Assembly: GCA_947581885.1 (NCBI GenBank)
Contig: CANPWF010000098.1
Span: 1 to 6,699, forward strand
DNA: 6,699 bases
Direction: 5' to 3'
Source: an uncultured Clostridia bacterium
Lineage (GTDB): Bacteria > Bacillota > Clostridia > Christensenellales > Borkfalkiaceae
Shown: positions 5,761 to 6,699 of the stretch, one piece after another
Layout: the number at the start of each line of letters is the position of its first letter
Numbering within the stretch: position 1 is the stretch's first letter
Program-made: the position numbers and the translations under genes
Notes under the pieces: model-generated
Seen by the model: only the letters and a program-made list of their open reading frames with translations
Databases searched by the model: none
Told to the model about the DNA's origin: nothing

Positions 5761-6360
5761 TTAGGCTTCTATAAATTTCGTGAAATAATTATATAGCGTG
5801 CTTCCGGTTTCAACAGTATAGGTCATTCGTGTATCATCGTTGAAAATAATCAGAAATGTTGTGTAGGTTCGGTCTTTGGCGGATGCCGTACCAACAACTG
5901 CCCCAACGACCCCGAACAAAATACCTCCGGCAATTCCCCGATCTATTGTGTCTGCACTATCTTTTTGCGTGTGTGTTCCGATAATTATTGTTTTTTTGAT
6001 TTGGTCTAATCTATCTATTATATTTTGTTCATCGGTTACTTGTTGCTTTCTCAAGGTTTCTTCAATGAATTCTTTTTCTTTTTGTTTTGCATCATCATAG
6101 TTTTCAATTGCATTTTGATATTTTACGCAAGGAATCCACATTACCAAGTAGACAAGCAAGATTATGCCAGCTGAGACGGCAAAACTTAAAAAGCCCATAT
6201 CTGAGTCAATGAACTGTTTGAGAGCCATGCTAACGATGAGTGAGCATAGCAACAAAACACACAACAAGACGGTAAGGACCTTTTTGATTTGATTTTTACG
6301 ATTTTGAACAATCGTTTGATATTTTTCATAGACATTTTTATCAATTACCATTTTCTTCAT
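5761..6360 (-). CDS. Unrecognised AT-rich membrane protein, 199 aa
   Basis: I do not recognise this protein. Visible parts: a basic N-terminus (1-27); transmembrane segments near 28-47 (VLTVLLCVLLLCSLIVSM) and 56-77; a charged, helical, possibly coiled-coil stretch at 80-125; a third, glycine-rich hydrophobic segment at 141-160 (RGIAGGILFGVVGAVVGTAS), resembling a glycine zipper; then a beta-rich tail (164-199) with YTTFLIIFNDDTRMTYTVETG. A glycine-zipper segment followed by such a tail recalls hypothetical proteins of Bacillota and their mobile elements, a weak memory-based match. Start ATG 6360 has AAAGGATG upstream; a second in-frame ATG is three codons in. Composition is far more AT-rich than the flanking genes and codons differ accordingly, suggesting acquisition by transfer. 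It is preceded by the structured leader at 6575-6441 and shares a terminator with rbsK. Confidence 0.85.
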   Translation of the reverse strand: MKKMVIDKNVYEKYQTIVQNRKNQIKKVLTVLLCVLLLCSLIVSMALKQFIDSDMGFLSFAVSAGIILLVYLVMWIPCVKYQNAIENYDDAKQKEKEFIEETLRKQQVTDEQNIIDRLDQIKKTIIIGTHTQKDSADTIDRGIAGGILFGVVGAVVGTASAKDRTYTTFLIIFNDDTRMTYTVETGSTLYNYFTKFIEA

Positions 6361-6440
6361 AAAATCATCCTTTATGTTAATTAAATTTAATTATTATCTT
6401 AATCTTTTTTCTTTTGCCAGACATTTATATAATGCTTCCG

Positions 6441-6469
6441 AAAAAAGATGCGCCTCATGGAGAGGCGCA
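6441..6469 (-). terminator. Intrinsic terminator within the leader RNA
   Basis: On the minus strand an 8-bp perfect stem TGCGCCTC/GAGGCGCA (6469-6462 with 6456-6449) and TCCAT loop are followed by TCTTTTTT (6448-6441). It lies 81 nt upstream of the membrane-protein start codon, and its 5' arm can be captured by the alternative hairpin 6486-6460. Confidence 0.85.
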
Positions 6470-6575
6470 CGAAAAATGCACCTCTCAATGTTGCGACACA
6501 TTTTCCTATTTCAGGGCGAGAGAATACACTTTTACCGAGAGTATTCCCCTGAAACAGGTTATTAAAATGTGTCGC
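6441..6575 (-). ncRNA. Structured leader or small RNA with terminator/antiterminator architecture
   Basis: Transcription from the promoter at 6610-6582 is predicted to begin at G6575, the first base of an 83-nt closed hairpin (6575-6493). Its base stem is GCGACACATTTT with AAAATGTGTCGC. After an asymmetric 5-nt bulge come CCT/AGG, an A-C mismatch, TTTCAGGG/CCCTGAAA, another 5-nt bulge and GAATAC/GTATTC under a 13-nt loop. After a short linker, GAGAGGTGC (6486-6478) can pair with GCGCCTCTC (6468-6460), one G-U. This excludes the terminator stem TGCGCCTC (6469-6462) with GAGGCGCA (6456-6449). That is the layout of a riboswitch or attenuator controlling the gene at 6360. A standalone RNA of about 135 nt is the alternative. 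The 80 nt from the terminator to the start codon are AT-rich, without a convincing second promoter. No known class recognised. Confidence 0.65.
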
Positions 6576-6581
6576 AAAAAT

Positions 6582-6610
6582 AACATAGCACAGAAATCAA
6601 AAAAAGTCAA
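6582..6610 (-). promoter_or_regulatory. Sigma-A promoter of the leader RNA
   Basis: On the minus strand, TTGACT (6610-6605), a 17-bp spacer and TATGTT (6587-6582), with TGC directly upstream of the -10 (extended -10). The purine at the usual distance is G6575, exactly where the hairpin's base stem begins, so promoter and structured RNA support each other. Confidence 0.78.
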
Positions 6611-6670
6611 CAAATAAAGAAGAAAAACCCAAAACTTGCCATTGAAAGTGGTTCGTTTTAGGTTTTTCTT
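6611..6670 (-). terminator. Terminator of the tRNA transcript
   Basis: On the minus strand the tRNA's CCA end runs directly into a long imperfect hairpin. Ten base pairs AAGAAAAACC/GGTTTTTCTT (6620-6629 with 6661-6670), one mismatch, five pairs AAAAC/GTTTT, and an inner stem CCATT/AGTGG (one wobble) around a GAA loop. The U-rich 3' arm continues into CTTTATTT (6619-6612). The outer pair includes the final A of the tRNA. Confidence 0.7.
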
Positions 6671-6699
6671 GGTGGGCAGGGGTGGATTCGAACCACCGA
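6670..6699 (-). tRNA. tRNA 3' end (partial; isotype undetermined)
   Basis: Read on the minus strand, the window edge enters a T-arm: GGTGG (6697-6693), loop TTCGAAT (6692-6686), CCACC (6685-6681). Then comes the acceptor strand CCTGCCC (6680-6674), discriminator A (6673) and encoded CCA (6672-6670). The 5' acceptor should therefore read GGGCAGG outside the window. The anticodon is not visible. Acceptor and T-arm are compatible with tRNA-Tyr of some Clostridia, but this is only a guess. Confidence 0.88.

Noticed and set aside
6491..6577. Miniature inverted-repeat transposable element (14-bp terminal repeats TTGCGACACATTTT)
   Set aside because: No target-site duplication is visible, the inner parts also pair, and a well-spaced promoter starts transcription exactly at the base of the stem, so a transcribed RNA structure explains it better. 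Copies elsewhere in the genome would reopen this.
6441..6577. 6S RNA, small SRP RNA, T-box or retron RNA
   Set aside because: The hairpin is much shorter than 6S RNA. The SRP GGAAGGAAGCAGCC-type motif and T-box conserved elements are absent. There is no reverse transcriptase gene for a retron.
6374..6617. Short plus-strand open frames across the leader RNA
   Set aside because: They read through the inverted repeats of the minus-strand RNA, lack ribosome sites and have no protein-like composition.

Overview
The window looks like chromosome of a high-GC, spore-forming Bacillota, probably an uncultured gut-type Clostridia. This rests on a spoVAC spore-membrane gene, AGGAGG-type ribosome binding sites, extended -10 sigma-A promoters and GC-rich codon use (38 of 60 bases G/C in one counted line of the dehydrogenase gene). 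The genus cannot be fixed from the sequence. There is no CRISPR array, transposase or phage structural gene.

Layout, left to right. (1) 1-692, minus strand, running off the left edge: an XRE-type regulator that continues into a Pro/Ala/Glu linker, a four-cysteine zinc-ribbon-like module and membrane segments. Its promoter (724-752) and a cluster of GTTGAA dyads fill the divergent intergenic region. (2) 1004-3740, plus strand: a YbiT-type ABC-F ATPase and, 19 nt downstream, an iron-dependent lactaldehyde reductase (fucO), ending in a clear intrinsic terminator. (3) 3852-4420: a solitary spoVAC, probably GTG-started and overlapping a short upstream ORF by GTGA. (4) 4428-4727: an independently promoted 65-aa DUF1858 redox-disulfide protein. 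(5) 4782-5684: ribokinase (rbsK), ending at an 18-bp bidirectional terminator shared with the convergent gene to its right.

(6) 5761-6610, minus strand: an AT-rich islet (19/60, 14/60 and 27/60 G/C in three counted lines) lying between the rbsK terminator and the 3' end of a tRNA gene. It encodes an unrecognised 199-aa membrane protein. Upstream is a structured leader or small RNA: a strong promoter (TTGACT-N17-TATGTT with TG extension), an initiation point predicted at the first base of an 83-nt closed hairpin, then two mutually exclusive hairpins, the second a canonical U-tailed terminator. This is the architecture of a riboswitch or attenuator and matches no class I recognise. It is the best candidate here for something undescribed. 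(7) 6670-6699: the 3' part of a minus-strand tRNA with encoded CCA, followed by its own terminator.

Functionally this is mostly a set of small independent units rather than one pathway. Lactaldehyde reductase and ribokinase both serve sugar catabolism but are in separate transcripts. The regulated membrane-protein islet stands apart from its neighbours in composition.
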